From Nisaea sp. (GTDB lineage: Bacteria > Pseudomonadota > Alphaproteobacteria > Thalassobaculales > Thalassobaculaceae), in NCBI RefSeq assembly GCF_034670185.1, contig NZ_JAXMNY010000005.1:135307-199306 (forward strand): a stretch of DNA of 64,000 nucleotides, given 5' to 3'. The notes under the pieces are model-generated. The model made no database searches. It was not told the origin of the DNA and was given only the letters and a program-made list of their open reading frames with translations. The translations under genes and the position numbers were made by a program. Shown here in pieces: positions 7,761 to 16,131 of the stretch; within the stretch, counting starts at the first letter, position 1, and every line of letters begins with the position of its first letter.

Positions 7761-9553
7761 CAATCGTCGTTCTGTCCCCGTCCGGCCGCGAGGTCGGTGA
7801 AAAGCTCGCCAAGGCGCTGGAAATGGAGCTGCATGCCCGCAGCGCGCCCGCCGACCGGGTTTTCACCGAAGTCGCGGAGCACTTGCGCGATCTGTTCACC
7901 ATCGGCTCGCCTATCCTGTTCGTCGGCGCCGCCGGAGCCTTGATACGCATTCTGGCGCCGTTGCTGGCTGACAAGGAAACGGAACCGCCGGTGCTCGCCA
8001 TCGCCGAGGACGGCTCTGCCGTCGTGCCATTGCTCGGCGGCCATCACGGCGCCAACGATCTGGCCCGCCGGGCCGGAGAAGCACTCGGCATCGCACCATC
8101 GATCACCACCGCCAGCGACCTCAGTCTGGGCGTCGCGCTCGATAATCCGCCTGCTGGCTGGCACCTCTCCCCCGGCGCCTATTATAAAAGCGTCGCCGCT
8201 GCCCTGCTGGCCGGAGAGCCCGCCGCCATCGACCCAGCGCTGGACTGGCTGGCTGACGCTGACCTCAAGCGAGACGATGCCGCCGAGTGCCGCGTCACAG
8301 CCTCGGTGAACATCGCCGCTACCGCACCGAAAAGCCTGACCTATCACCCCGAACGCCTCGCCGTCGGCGTCGGTTGCGAGCGGGATGCAGAGCCGGAAGA
8401 GCTGATCCGTCTGGTTGAGGAGGCTCTGGCCGAAAACAATCTCGCCCCCGAGGCCATTGCCGGTGTCTATTCCATCGATGTGAAGATGGACGAAACGGCA
8501 GTGCATGCCCTCGGCGCCCGTCTCGGCCGCCCGGTCCGGTTCTTCGATGCGGCCCGGCTGGAGGAAGAAGCACCGCGCCTCGCCACACCGTCGGACGTTG
8601 TCTTCCGGGAAGTCGGCTGCCATGGCGTCAGCGAAGGCGCGGCCCTTGCCGCCGCCGGGCCGGACGCGACCTTGATTGTGCCGAAGCGGAAATCGAAACG
8701 CGCTACCTGCGCCATCGCCGAAGCCCCGGCACCGATCGACACGGCCTCCACCGGCATGGCGCGCGGACAACTCGCTCTTGTCGGGATTGGCCCCGGCGCG
8801 GATTACTGGCGCACACCGGAAGCCGATGCGGCTATCCGCAATGCCGAAGTGATCGTCGGCTACGGCCTTTATATCGACCTGCTCGGCCCGCTCGCTGCAG
8901 GCAAGGAGCGGCATGATTTCGCCCTCGGAGAGGAAGAAAAACGCGCCGCCTATGCGCTCGATCTCGCGGCGGAAGGAAAGTCGGTGGCGCTGGTGTCTTC
9001 CGGCGACATTGGCATCTATGCCATGGCGACGCTGGTCTATGAGCTGCTGGACAAGGCAGGCCGGAAAGACTGGGAGCGGCTGCATGTCTGGGTCACGCCC
9101 GGCATTTCAGCCCTGCAGGCCTGCGCCGCCCGGATCGGCGCGCCGCTCGGCCATGATTTCTGCACCATCTCCCTGTCCGACCTGCTGACACCGTGGGAGG
9201 CGATCCAGCAAAGGGTGAAAGCCGCCGCCGAAGGGGACTTCGTGATCTCCTTCTACAACCCGGTGTCACAGCGCCGCCGCACCCAGCTCGCCTATGCCCG
9301 CGACGTGCTGTTGCAGCACCGCCCACCGGAGACACCGGTGATTCTCGGCCGTTCGCTCGGCCGCGAGGAGGAGAAGATCACCGTGACGACGCTCAAGGAT
9401 CTCTCGGTCGATCAGGTCGACATGCTGACGCTGGTCATGGTCGGCTCCAGCGAGACCCAGTTCAACGGTAAACACGTCTATACCCCGCGCGGTTATGCCG
9501 GGAAGGCTGGCACCAGCATCCGCGCGGACAAAACCTCAGAGGCTGGACAATGA
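7757..9553 (+). CDS. cobJ: CbiG-CobJ fusion: cobalt-precorrin-5A hydrolase / precorrin-3B C17-methyltransferase
   Basis: 598 residues combining two corrin steps. The first roughly 330 residues carry CbiG regions: FVGAAGALIRILAPLL and the GGHHGAN loop of the N-terminal domain, then VGVGCERDAEPEEL of the C-terminal CobE/CbiG domain. From about residue 340 a complete CbiH/CobJ tetrapyrrole methylase follows (LVGIGPGADYWRTPEA, SSGDIGIYAM, VTPGISALQA). CbiH contracts the ring at C17 and CbiG removes the C2 unit as acetaldehyde in the oxygen-independent pathway. ATGA overlaps on both sides place it in the middle of the operon. The fusion supports the cobalt-early route over a CobG-dependent one. 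Confidence 0.93.
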   Translation: MTIVVLSPSGREVGEKLAKALEMELHARSAPADRVFTEVAEHLRDLFTIGSPILFVGAAGALIRILAPLLADKETEPPVLAIAEDGSAVVPLLGGHHGANDLARRAGEALGIAPSITTASDLSLGVALDNPPAGWHLSPGAYYKSVAAALLAGEPAAIDPALDWLADADLKRDDAAECRVTASVNIAATAPKSLTYHPERLAVGVGCERDAEPEELIRLVEEALAENNLAPEAIAGVYSIDVKMDETAVHALGARLGRPVRFFDAARLEEEAPRLATPSDVVFREVGCHGVSEGAALAAAGPDATLIVPKRKSKRATCAIAEAPAPIDTASTGMARGQLALVGIGPGADYWRTPEADAAIRNAEVIVGYGLYIDLLGPLAAGKERHDFALGEEEKRAAYALDLAAEGKSVALVSSGDIGIYAMATLVYELLDKAGRKDWERLHVWVTPGISALQACAARIGAPLGHDFCTISLSDLLTPWEAIQQRVKAAAEGDFVISFYNPVSQRRRTQLAYARDVLLQHRPPETPVILGRSLGREEEKITVTTLKDLSVDQVDMLTLVMVGSSETQFNGKHVYTPRGYAGKAGTSIRADKTSEAGQ

Positions 9554-10314
9554 CTGTCTATTTCATCGGCGCCGGCCCCGGCGACCCGGACCTGCTGACC
9601 ATCAAGGGCCGGGACCTGATCGCCCGCTGCCCGGTCTGCCTCTATGCCGGATCGCTTGTCCCTGAAGCCGTCGTCGCCCATGCGCTGGACGGCGCCAAGG
9701 TGATCGACACCGCTCCAATGACGCTGGACGAGATCCTGAGCGATATCGAGGCTGCCCATGCAGCGGGGCATGATGTCGCCCGGGTGCATTCCGGCGACCC
9801 GTCGCTCTATGGCGCCATCGCGGAACAGATCCGCCGGCTGCGCGCCAAAAATATCCCGTTCGAGATCATCCCCGGCGTGCCCGCCTATACGGCGGCGGCG
9901 GCGGCGCTCGAAACCGAGCTGACCCTGCCGGAAATCAGCCAGACGCTGATCCTGACCCGAACCACCATGCAATCCAGCGCCATGCCGGAAGGCGAAGAAC
10001 TGGAAGAGCTCGGCCGCTCGAAAGCCACCCTCGCCATCCATCTCTCGATCCGCAATCTGCGCCATATCGAACGCGCTCTGACACCGCATTACGGCGCGGA
10101 CTGCCCTGTCGCCGTGATCTACCGGGCAAGCTGGCCGGACCAGCAGATCATTCGGGGCACCCTGTCGGATATCCGCGGCAAGGTCCGCGCGGCCAAGATC
10201 ACTCGCACCGCCCTGATCATGGTCGGCCGCGTCCTTGGCGAGGAGAATTTCCGGGACAGTGCGCTCTATGACGCAGAGCACACGCATATCCTGCGGCCTG
10301 AAGCGAAAGCGTAA
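9550..10314 (+). CDS. cobM: Precorrin-4 / cobalt-precorrin-4 C11-methyltransferase
   Basis: A 254-residue SAM-dependent tetrapyrrole methylase of the CobM/CbiF family, which methylates C11. Visible motifs are FIGAGPGDPDLLTIKG, the family signature CLYAGSLVP, HSGDPSLYGAI and the VPAYTAAAAAL region. Its start lies inside the cobJ stop (ATGA at 9550-9553). It is the last gene of the plus-strand run; beyond it lies a palindromic dispersed repeat and then the convergent cobK. Confidence 0.95.
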   Translation: MTVYFIGAGPGDPDLLTIKGRDLIARCPVCLYAGSLVPEAVVAHALDGAKVIDTAPMTLDEILSDIEAAHAAGHDVARVHSGDPSLYGAIAEQIRRLRAKNIPFEIIPGVPAYTAAAAALETELTLPEISQTLILTRTTMQSSAMPEGEELEELGRSKATLAIHLSIRNLRHIERALTPHYGADCPVAVIYRASWPDQQIIRGTLSDIRGKVRAAKITRTALIMVGRVLGEENFRDSALYDAEHTHILRPEAKA

Positions 10315-10345
10315 GTCTCCCCCATCCGGACCGCTCCACCATATT

Positions 10346-10430
10346 CGTCATCCCGGCCGGAGAGCCGGGACCCAGATGATCACAGGGCTGTGGACTCCAT
10401 CCCTGGGTCCCGTTTTTCAACGGGATGACG
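10346..10430. repeat. Dispersed palindromic repeat, copy A
   Basis: An 85-bp imperfect inverted repeat between the convergent cobM and cobK. The outer arms are CGTCATCCCG and CGGGATGACG; inner arms are GGGACCCAG and CTGGGTCCC. The right half contains a second small hairpin (CCCGTTTTTCAACGGG). A diverged copy is at 23520-23601. Placement between two 3' ends fits REP-like elements and may also give bidirectional termination. Confidence 0.7.
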
Positions 10431-10431
10431 A

Positions 10432-11187
10432 TTAAAGAGCGGTCTCCACCCAGACGAGAGCACTTTCCACGTCTCCGACAATCGCCCCCTCCGGCACGGG
10501 CGGGCGCGCGACCATCACCACCGGCATACGGAGTGACCGGGCGGCGAGGATTTTGCCGTAGGTGGCTGTGCCGCCGCTGTTCTTTGAGACGATGACGTCG
10601 ATCTCGTTCTCTTTCAGGAACGCCGCCTCATCCGCTTCCCTGAACGGGCCGCGCGCCAGGACCGCGCGGGCGCCGGGCGGTAACTCCGCCTCGTCCGGTT
10701 GTTCAACCGCGCGAACGACATGGGTGCCGTTCATCAAATAATGAAACGGCTCAAGTCCCTGCCGCCCCACCGTCAGGAACACCGTCAGCGGATGGGTTTG
10801 CGACAATGCATCCAGATGCCTTGTCGCATCCTCATAATCCGTCGCGGGATACCAGTTATCGCCGGGTGCCTGCTCCCAGGCCGGACGCACCAGATGCAGG
10901 CACGGCGTTCCGGTCTCAGCGGCGGCTGTCGCGGCATTGGCCGAGATTTGCGCCGCATAAGGATGGGTCGCATCGACCAGCGCTGTGATGCCTTCTTGCC
11001 GGAGATAGTCCGCCAGCCCCTCCGCACCGCCAAAACCGCCAGTGCGGATTACGCAGTCCGGCAGTTTCGGATCGCGGGTCCGCCCCGCCAGCGACAACAC
11101 GATCTCAAGGTCCGGATGCGCCGCCCGGAGTGCCGCGATGAATGCATTGGCGAGATCCGTTCCGCCGAGCACCAGAATGCGTGCCAT
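10432..11187 (-). CDS. cobK: Precorrin-6A / cobalt-precorrin-6A reductase
   Basis: A 251-residue NADPH-dependent reductase of the CobK/CbiJ family that reduces the C18-C19 double bond of precorrin-6A. The N-terminus ILVLGGTDLANAF is the nucleotide-binding loop. The family motifs VDATHPYAAQIS and VSKNSGG are present. It starts 3 bases after the cbiD stop, with GAGAGG upstream inside the end of cbiD, so the two are co-transcribed and probably translationally coupled. It is convergent with cobM. Confidence 0.93.
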   Translation of the reverse strand: MARILVLGGTDLANAFIAALRAAHPDLEIVLSLAGRTRDPKLPDCVIRTGGFGGAEGLADYLRQEGITALVDATHPYAAQISANAATAAAETGTPCLHLVRPAWEQAPGDNWYPATDYEDATRHLDALSQTHPLTVFLTVGRQGLEPFHYLMNGTHVVRAVEQPDEAELPPGARAVLARGPFREADEAAFLKENEIDVIVSKNSGGTATYGKILAARSLRMPVVMVARPPVPEGAIVGDVESALVWVETAL

Positions 11188-11190
11188 TGC

Positions 11191-12282
11191 TCAAACCTCT
11201 CCCGCCGCGCCGACCAGGTTGCCCTTGCGGTCAAACACCTCGACGACAATTTCCACTTCCGTGCCCGCGACCATTGCAGCCGCTTCAGCGCGAGCCAGCG
11301 CGCCAATCCGGTCGCCCAGCGGAAGCTCCGCCTCAAGCGACATGTTAAGAACTTCGAGCGCAGTATTCGCGCCCTTCGCCCGTACGACCAAATCGGCATC
11401 TCCGCCCACCGCCGCAAGCTGCTCCGCCAGCCAGTCCATGTCCACCTGGCTGCGGCCCGAATGCAGATCCATATGGCCCTGCGCCAGTTTCGCCAGCTTG
11501 GCAAAGCCGCCGCCGATCAGCACTTTTGGTAACGGATGACGGCGGAGATATTTCAGCATGCCGCCGACGAAATCTCCCATATCCAGCAAGGCGGTCTCGT
11601 CCAGCCCGTACCGCCGGACCACAGCCGCTTCCGAGGTCGATCCGGTACAGGCGGCGACCAGCGGGAATCCACCAGCCCTGGCGACATCGATGCCGCGATG
11701 GATGGAATGGATCCAGGCCGAACAGGAGAATGGGATCACCACGCCGGTGGTGCCGAGGATGGACAACCCACCGACAATGCCGAGACGCGGGTTCCAGGTC
11801 TTTTTCGCCAGCGCCTCGCCGCCCGGTACCGAAATCTCGATCTCGACATCTCCGCTGCCGCCATGGGCGCGGGCAACCTCCGCCACAACGCCGCGCATCA
11901 ACTCGCGCGGCACCGGGTTGATCGCAGGCTCGCCCGGCGGAATCGGCAGGCCCTCACGGGTCACCATGCCGACGCCCTCGCCCGCCCTGAACACCACACC
12001 GCTACCAGGGGCGCCAATCCGCACCGTGGAGACGATGGTCGCGAGGTGCGTCACGTCCGGATCGTCGCCCGCATCCTTGATGATGGCCGCGCTCGCCACT
12101 CCATCGCCCAATGCTTCGCGGGCCAGGGTGAAGTCAGGCCGCTCGCCCTTCGGCAGAAGAATGGAGACGGGATCGGGAAACTCTCCGGTCAGCAGCGCCG
12201 TGTAGGCGGCCTTGGTCGCCGCCGTTGCGCATGCGCCCGTGGTCCAGCCTCTTCTCAGCGGTCCGTCCGGTTTTCTTGCCAT
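11191..12282 (-). CDS. cbiD: Cobalt-precorrin-5B C1-methyltransferase
   Basis: A 363-residue CbiD, the C1-methyltransferase specific to the oxygen-independent pathway. The N-terminus LRRGWTTGACATAATKAAY is the family signature. GGLSILGTTGVVIPFS and GGGFAKLAKLAQGHMDLHS are also typical. I start at ATG 12282 (MARKPDG); an in-frame GTG at 12309 would add nine residues. Its presence, with CbiG and CbiX and with no CobG, CobZ or CobF visible, is the strongest sequence argument for cobalt insertion early in the pathway. It is divergent from cobA across a 162-bp gap in which I could not recognise a riboswitch. Confidence 0.94.
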   Translation of the reverse strand: MARKPDGPLRRGWTTGACATAATKAAYTALLTGEFPDPVSILLPKGERPDFTLAREALGDGVASAAIIKDAGDDPDVTHLATIVSTVRIGAPGSGVVFRAGEGVGMVTREGLPIPPGEPAINPVPRELMRGVVAEVARAHGGSGDVEIEISVPGGEALAKKTWNPRLGIVGGLSILGTTGVVIPFSCSAWIHSIHRGIDVARAGGFPLVAACTGSTSEAAVVRRYGLDETALLDMGDFVGGMLKYLRRHPLPKVLIGGGFAKLAKLAQGHMDLHSGRSQVDMDWLAEQLAAVGGDADLVVRAKGANTALEVLNMSLEAELPLGDRIGALARAEAAAMVAGTEVEIVVEVFDRKGNLVGAAGEV

Positions 12283-12444
12283 GAAATCTCTTAACCGGTC
12301 CGGCGCCACGCATCCATGTCGAATTCACACGGCTTCTGGACGCAGAGGCAGTAGATCATCGTCTTAACCACCGGTACTTTCACGGTGAAACATCATCGTC
12401 CGCCGTGCTGGAAAACACCCCCGCGCGGGAGTAGGGTCGGAGCC

Positions 12445-13287
12445 ATGACAAACGTGACAGATTTCGCAGCTGATTTTGCACCCGGCAGTGTCTGGCTGGT
12501 CGGTGCCGGGCCGGGCCATGCCGGGCTTCTGACCCTGCAGGCCCATGCCGCCATGCAGGCCGCCGACGTGATCGTCTATGACGCGCTGGTCAGCGACGAT
12601 ATTCTGGCCCTCGCGCCCGTCGATACACCGCGTGAATATGCCGGCAAGCGCGGTGGCAAGCCGTCGCCAAAACAGGCCGACATCACGCTCCGGCTGATCC
12701 AGCTCGCCAAGCAGGGCCTGCGCGTGCTGCGCCTCAAGGGCGGCGATCCCTTCGTCTTCGGGCGCGGCGGCGAGGAGGCCCTGTCTCTCGTCCAGGCAGG
12801 TATTCCATTCCGGATCTGCCCCGGCATCACGGCCGGGATCGGCGGCCTTGCTTTCGCCGGTATCCCGCTGACCCACCGGGACACCAATCACGCGATCACC
12901 ATGATCACCGGGCACGATGCCACCGGCAATGTTACCGGGGTCGACTGGGACGCGGTCGCCAAGGGAAGTCCGGCGCTGATCCTCTATATGGCGATCAAGC
13001 ATCTGGGCGCGATCGCGGACAAGCTGATGGCCGCAGGGCGCAGTGCGGACGAGCCGGTCGCACTTGTCACCAACGCCTCCATGCCGGACATGCTGGTGCT
13101 GGAAACCACCCTTGGCCGGGCCGCGGAAGATATCCGACTGCATGATGTGAAGCCGCCCGCGATTGTCGCCATCGGCGAGATCGTGCGTCTGCGCGCTGGC
13201 CTCGACTGGCTCGGAGCCGCCGGCGGCAAGACCCTGGAGGCGGACCCGCTCCACCTCGGCAAGGGCGACACGAAGCAGACCGGATAA
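12445..13287 (+). CDS. cobA: Uroporphyrinogen-III C-methyltransferase (SUMT)
   Basis: A 280-residue SUMT that methylates uroporphyrinogen III at C2 and C7 to give precorrin-2, the branch point to cobalamin and siroheme. Visible motifs are LVGAGPGHAGLLTLQA, VYDALVS, KRGGKPSPKQ, RLKGGDPFVFGRGGEE and PGITAGIGG. There is no CysG-type oxidase/ferrochelatase domain. Start is ATG 12445, with GGAG and GGGTCGGAG just upstream. It ends 4 bases before the GTG of cobB. The precorrin-2 dehydrogenase needed to make sirohydrochlorin for CbiX is not in this window. Confidence 0.95.
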   Translation: MTNVTDFAADFAPGSVWLVGAGPGHAGLLTLQAHAAMQAADVIVYDALVSDDILALAPVDTPREYAGKRGGKPSPKQADITLRLIQLAKQGLRVLRLKGGDPFVFGRGGEEALSLVQAGIPFRICPGITAGIGGLAFAGIPLTHRDTNHAITMITGHDATGNVTGVDWDAVAKGSPALILYMAIKHLGAIADKLMAAGRSADEPVALVTNASMPDMLVLETTLGRAAEDIRLHDVKPPAIVAIGEIVRLRAGLDWLGAAGGKTLEADPLHLGKGDTKQTG

Positions 13288-13291
13288 GAAT

Positions 13292-14620
13292 GTGTCCAAA
13301 GGCCTGATCATCGCGGCGCCGGCGTCGGGCAGCGGCAAGACCACGATCACGCTTGGCCTGCTGCGGGCGCTCCGGCGCAAGGGCATCGATGTCACCAGCT
13401 CCAAGGTTGGCCCGGACTATATCGATCCCGCCTTCCATGCCGCCGCCACAGGCCGTCCCTGCGTCAATCTCGATAGCTGGGCGATGCGGCCTGAAACGCT
13501 CGCCGCCGCACTCGATGACGCACCGGATTTCACCATCGTCGAAGGCGTCATGGGCCTGTTCGATGGCGCCCATCTCGGTGCCGATCCGGCCCCTCTGGCG
13601 GATGGCTCGACCGCCAGCCTCGCCCGCCTCACCGGCTGGCCGGTGTTGCTGGTTGTGGATGCGGCCCGGCAAGCCCAATCCGTTGCCGCGCTAGTCGGAG
13701 GCTTCGCCCGGTTCGATCCGGATGTCCGGCTTGCCGGTGTGATCCTGAACAAGGTCGGCAGCGAGAAACACCAGGCAATGCTACGCCAGGCGCTCACCGC
13801 CGCTGGACAGACCGTTCTCGGTGCTGTCCGGTCAGACGCGCAGATCGCCCGGCCAAGCCGCCATCTCGGTCTGGTTCAAGCGGGAGAACATCCCGATCTC
13901 GACGCCTTTCTCGACGCGGCGGCTGACCGGATGTCGGGCGATCTCGATCTCGACGCGATCATGGAAGCCGCAGCGCTCCGCGCCACCGCAACCGGCGTTG
14001 CTCCCGCTGCCCCGCCGCTACCACCGCTCGGCCAGCGAATCGCCGTTGCGCGGGATGCCGCCTTCGCCTTCTCATATCCGCATGTTCTCGATGGCTGGCG
14101 CCACGCCGGGGCGGAGCTTTCTTTCTTCTCTCCGCTCGGCGACGAAGCACCAGCTCCGGATGCGGATACAGTCTTTCTGCCGGGTGGCTATCCGGAGCTG
14201 CATGCGGCCCGCCTCGCTGCGGCAACGATCTTCATGGAGGGCCTGCGCGCGCATGCCCGTGCCGGTGCCCGGATCTATGGAGAGTGCGGCGGTTACATGA
14301 CCCTTGGGCAAGCTCTTACGGATGCCGATGGTACAGTTCACCGCATGGCCGGATTGCTTCCGCATGCGACAAGTTTCGCGGAACCCAAACGCCATCTCGG
14401 CTACCGAATCGCCACGATGCTCGCAGATACCCCGTTTGGCCCGGCGAGAAGCATCTGGCGCGGGCATGAATTCCATTATGCCGCCACGGTCGGGGCAACA
14501 GACAGCGCTCCGCTATTCCGGATTACCGATGCTTCGGGATCGGATCTCGGCGAGATCGGTGCGCAAATTGGAACCATCTTCGGCTCCTTCATGCACCTGA
14601 TCGACCGCGCGGATGCATGA
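13292..14620 (+). CDS. cobB: Cobyrinate a,c-diamide synthase
   Basis: A 442-residue CbiA/CobB amidotransferase that amidates the a and c acetate side chains of the corrin ring using ATP and glutamine. It opens with the P-loop APASGSGKTT (about residues 8-17) of the dethiobiotin-synthetase-like domain. The C-terminal glutaminase domain has GECGGYMTLG with the catalytic Cys, and HRMAGLLPHATSF. The start is GTG 13292, placing it 4 bases after the cobA stop; the ATG two bases earlier is out of frame. Later adenosylation, CobQ and nucleotide-loop genes are not in the window. Confidence 0.94.
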   Translation: MSKGLIIAAPASGSGKTTITLGLLRALRRKGIDVTSSKVGPDYIDPAFHAAATGRPCVNLDSWAMRPETLAAALDDAPDFTIVEGVMGLFDGAHLGADPAPLADGSTASLARLTGWPVLLVVDAARQAQSVAALVGGFARFDPDVRLAGVILNKVGSEKHQAMLRQALTAAGQTVLGAVRSDAQIARPSRHLGLVQAGEHPDLDAFLDAAADRMSGDLDLDAIMEAAALRATATGVAPAAPPLPPLGQRIAVARDAAFAFSYPHVLDGWRHAGAELSFFSPLGDEAPAPDADTVFLPGGYPELHAARLAAATIFMEGLRAHARAGARIYGECGGYMTLGQALTDADGTVHRMAGLLPHATSFAEPKRHLGYRIATMLADTPFGPARSIWRGHEFHYAATVGATDSAPLFRITDASGSDLGEIGAQIGTIFGSFMHLIDRADA

Positions 14621-14692
14621 CATGGGCCGCCCGCGGCTGTAGCGGGCAGGCGCTTCGCGCACCAAAGATCCATTATTGAATTAGGTAAAGGC

Positions 14693-15196
14693 TCAGGCCG
14701 GCGGCTTGCCGCTGATGATTTTCGTTTTGGCCTTCGGCTTGTATTTCGGCGCCGTTTTCACTTCCGCCTTCTTCAGCGGAACGCCGAACAGTTCGAGGTG
14801 ATGATCCACCAGCTCGAAGCCAAGCTCCCGGGCGATGTAGTCCTTCAACGCCTCAAGTTCCTCATTATAGAACTCGATCACATTGCCCGTCGTCACATCG
14901 ATCATGTGATGGTGATGGTCTTCCTCACCATTGATCTCCTCGTAGCGCGCCCGGCCATCGCCGAAATCGCGCTTGGTGACGATATTCGCTTCCTCGAACA
15001 GCTTCATGGTCCGGTAAACGGTCGCGATCGAGATCGAGCGGTCGATCTCGCGCACCCGCTCATGCAGGGATTCCACGTCGGGATGGTCCTCTGCCTCGGA
15101 CAGGACGCGCGCGATCACACGGCGCGGCTCCGTCATCTTCAGTCCTTTTTCGAGGCACAGGGCCGCAACCCTGGATTCCATGCTGGCTTCAGCCAT
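14693..15196 (-). CDS. fur: Fur-family transcriptional regulator
   Basis: A 167-residue winged-helix metalloregulator. The DNA-binding domain has TEPRRVIARVLSEAEDHPD and ISIATVYRTMKLFEE. The dimerisation domain starts with the metal-binding EDHHHHMIDV and later has LVDHHLELFGV. Two CxxC zinc motifs of many Fur proteins are absent, as in alphaproteobacterial Fur/Mur. The last 20 or so residues are a Lys-rich tail (KPKAKTK). The start is uncertain: ATG 15196 is used, with 15232 and 15181 as alternatives. It lies tail to tail with cobB. Target metal (Fe or Mn) cannot be told from sequence. Confidence 0.9.
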   Translation of the reverse strand: MAEASMESRVAALCLEKGLKMTEPRRVIARVLSEAEDHPDVESLHERVREIDRSISIATVYRTMKLFEEANIVTKRDFGDGRARYEEINGEEDHHHHMIDVTTGNVIEFYNEELEALKDYIARELGFELVDHHLELFGVPLKKAEVKTAPKYKPKAKTKIISGKPPA

Positions 15197-15361
15197 TCCC
15201 TGACAACGCTCCGTATCCTGTCGGGACCACAATCCGTTGGGGAGATTATACCAGCGCTACCGCCATGACAAACCAGCTTTCCGCATGCCCCTCAGAGCCT
15301 CGGGATCGCAGTCCGTTTTCCAAGGCGCGGGAAGTTGGTTTCACGCCCGAATCCAAAAAAA

Positions 15362-15409
15362 TTGAATTTCGTTTAATTTGTATTAAAATATTTATCCAAG
15401 TTCAGGAGG
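15362..15409 (+). promoter_or_regulatory. Sigma70-like promoter and strong ribosome site for the PAS_5 gene
   Basis: An unusually AT-rich stretch in this GC-rich DNA contains TTGAAT (15362-15367), a 16-base spacer and TAAAAT (15384-15389). AGGAGG follows at 15404-15409, 6 bases before the GTG start at 15416, which supports that start codon. Confidence 0.5.
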
Positions 15410-15415
15410 CAGGCT

Positions 15416-15949
15416 GTGGCGCAAGAAAGCACGCAATTGCTGGTGAACCGAGACAGCATCTGCAGACTATACAATGTCTGGGCGACATTACCGGTTGGGA
15501 AGCCTCGCAGCCTGCTGGACCCGTTGAAATTTGGTCCCCGCCTGCTTCCCCATCTCGCCTTGCTGAAGGCAATACCGGACGATTATCGCTACGAGCTTAT
15601 CGGCGGACGTATCGTTGAATTGTCACGCAACCTGAAACCCGGCAGTACGGCTGGAGCACAGCGCCAGCCCGCGACCAGCCGCTCAAATATATTCCGCCTG
15701 ATGCGCACCGTTGCTGAATCCCGGAAGCCGGCGGCACAAACAGCGGCTTTTGAAGGCACCAGCGGAATCCCGAGACGTTGCTTCAGCATGGTGCTTCCAT
15801 TATCGATGGACGGCATGGCCGTGAACGACCTGCTTCTCGGCTTGTGGCTTGTTCCCAGCCCCGCCGGAAACAGGCTCGATATCCAGATCGAGCCTGTCCC
15901 TTCGGTTCCGGAGCTTGTCGAAAAACTGGGTTTTCCCCGCTCAGCCTAG
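15416..15949 (+). CDS. PAS_5-type domain protein
   Basis: A 177-residue protein starting with GTG, supported by a perfect AGGAGG. Its N-terminal half (RLYNVWATLPVGKPRSLLDP, then LPHLALLKAIPDDYRYELIGGRIVE) has the pattern of the PAS_5 family common in Rhodospirillales: a W-x-P segment, DP-x-x-L, a conserved R-Y-x-L-x-G strand, and a region that usually reads as a tGr sensor loop. The C-terminal half ends in a short beta-rich segment. No output domain is present. It is a single-gene unit facing away from fur. Ligand and partner are unknown. Confidence 0.7.
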   Translation: MAQESTQLLVNRDSICRLYNVWATLPVGKPRSLLDPLKFGPRLLPHLALLKAIPDDYRYELIGGRIVELSRNLKPGSTAGAQRQPATSRSNIFRLMRTVAESRKPAAQTAAFEGTSGIPRRCFSMVLPLSMDGMAVNDLLLGLWLVPSPAGNRLDIQIEPVPSVPELVEKLGFPRSA

Positions 15950-16131
15950 TGCTCACGCTGGTTGAATGAACCCCAAATGCCCGGAATCTCTTGCCCTCTG
16001 CTAGGCAATTCCGGCCCTTTTCCGAGTATGGACATACACAACACGTTCAGGTTCCATCTCACCTCCGCGCGGTAAGTGCTTGGAGTCATGACGAGTCCTC
16101 TGGCAGGCACTGAAATTGCTCATACAATGGC

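Noticed and set aside
12283..12444. Cobalamin riboswitch between cbiD and cobA
   Set aside because: The gap is 162 bases and shows none of the conserved B12-box blocks.
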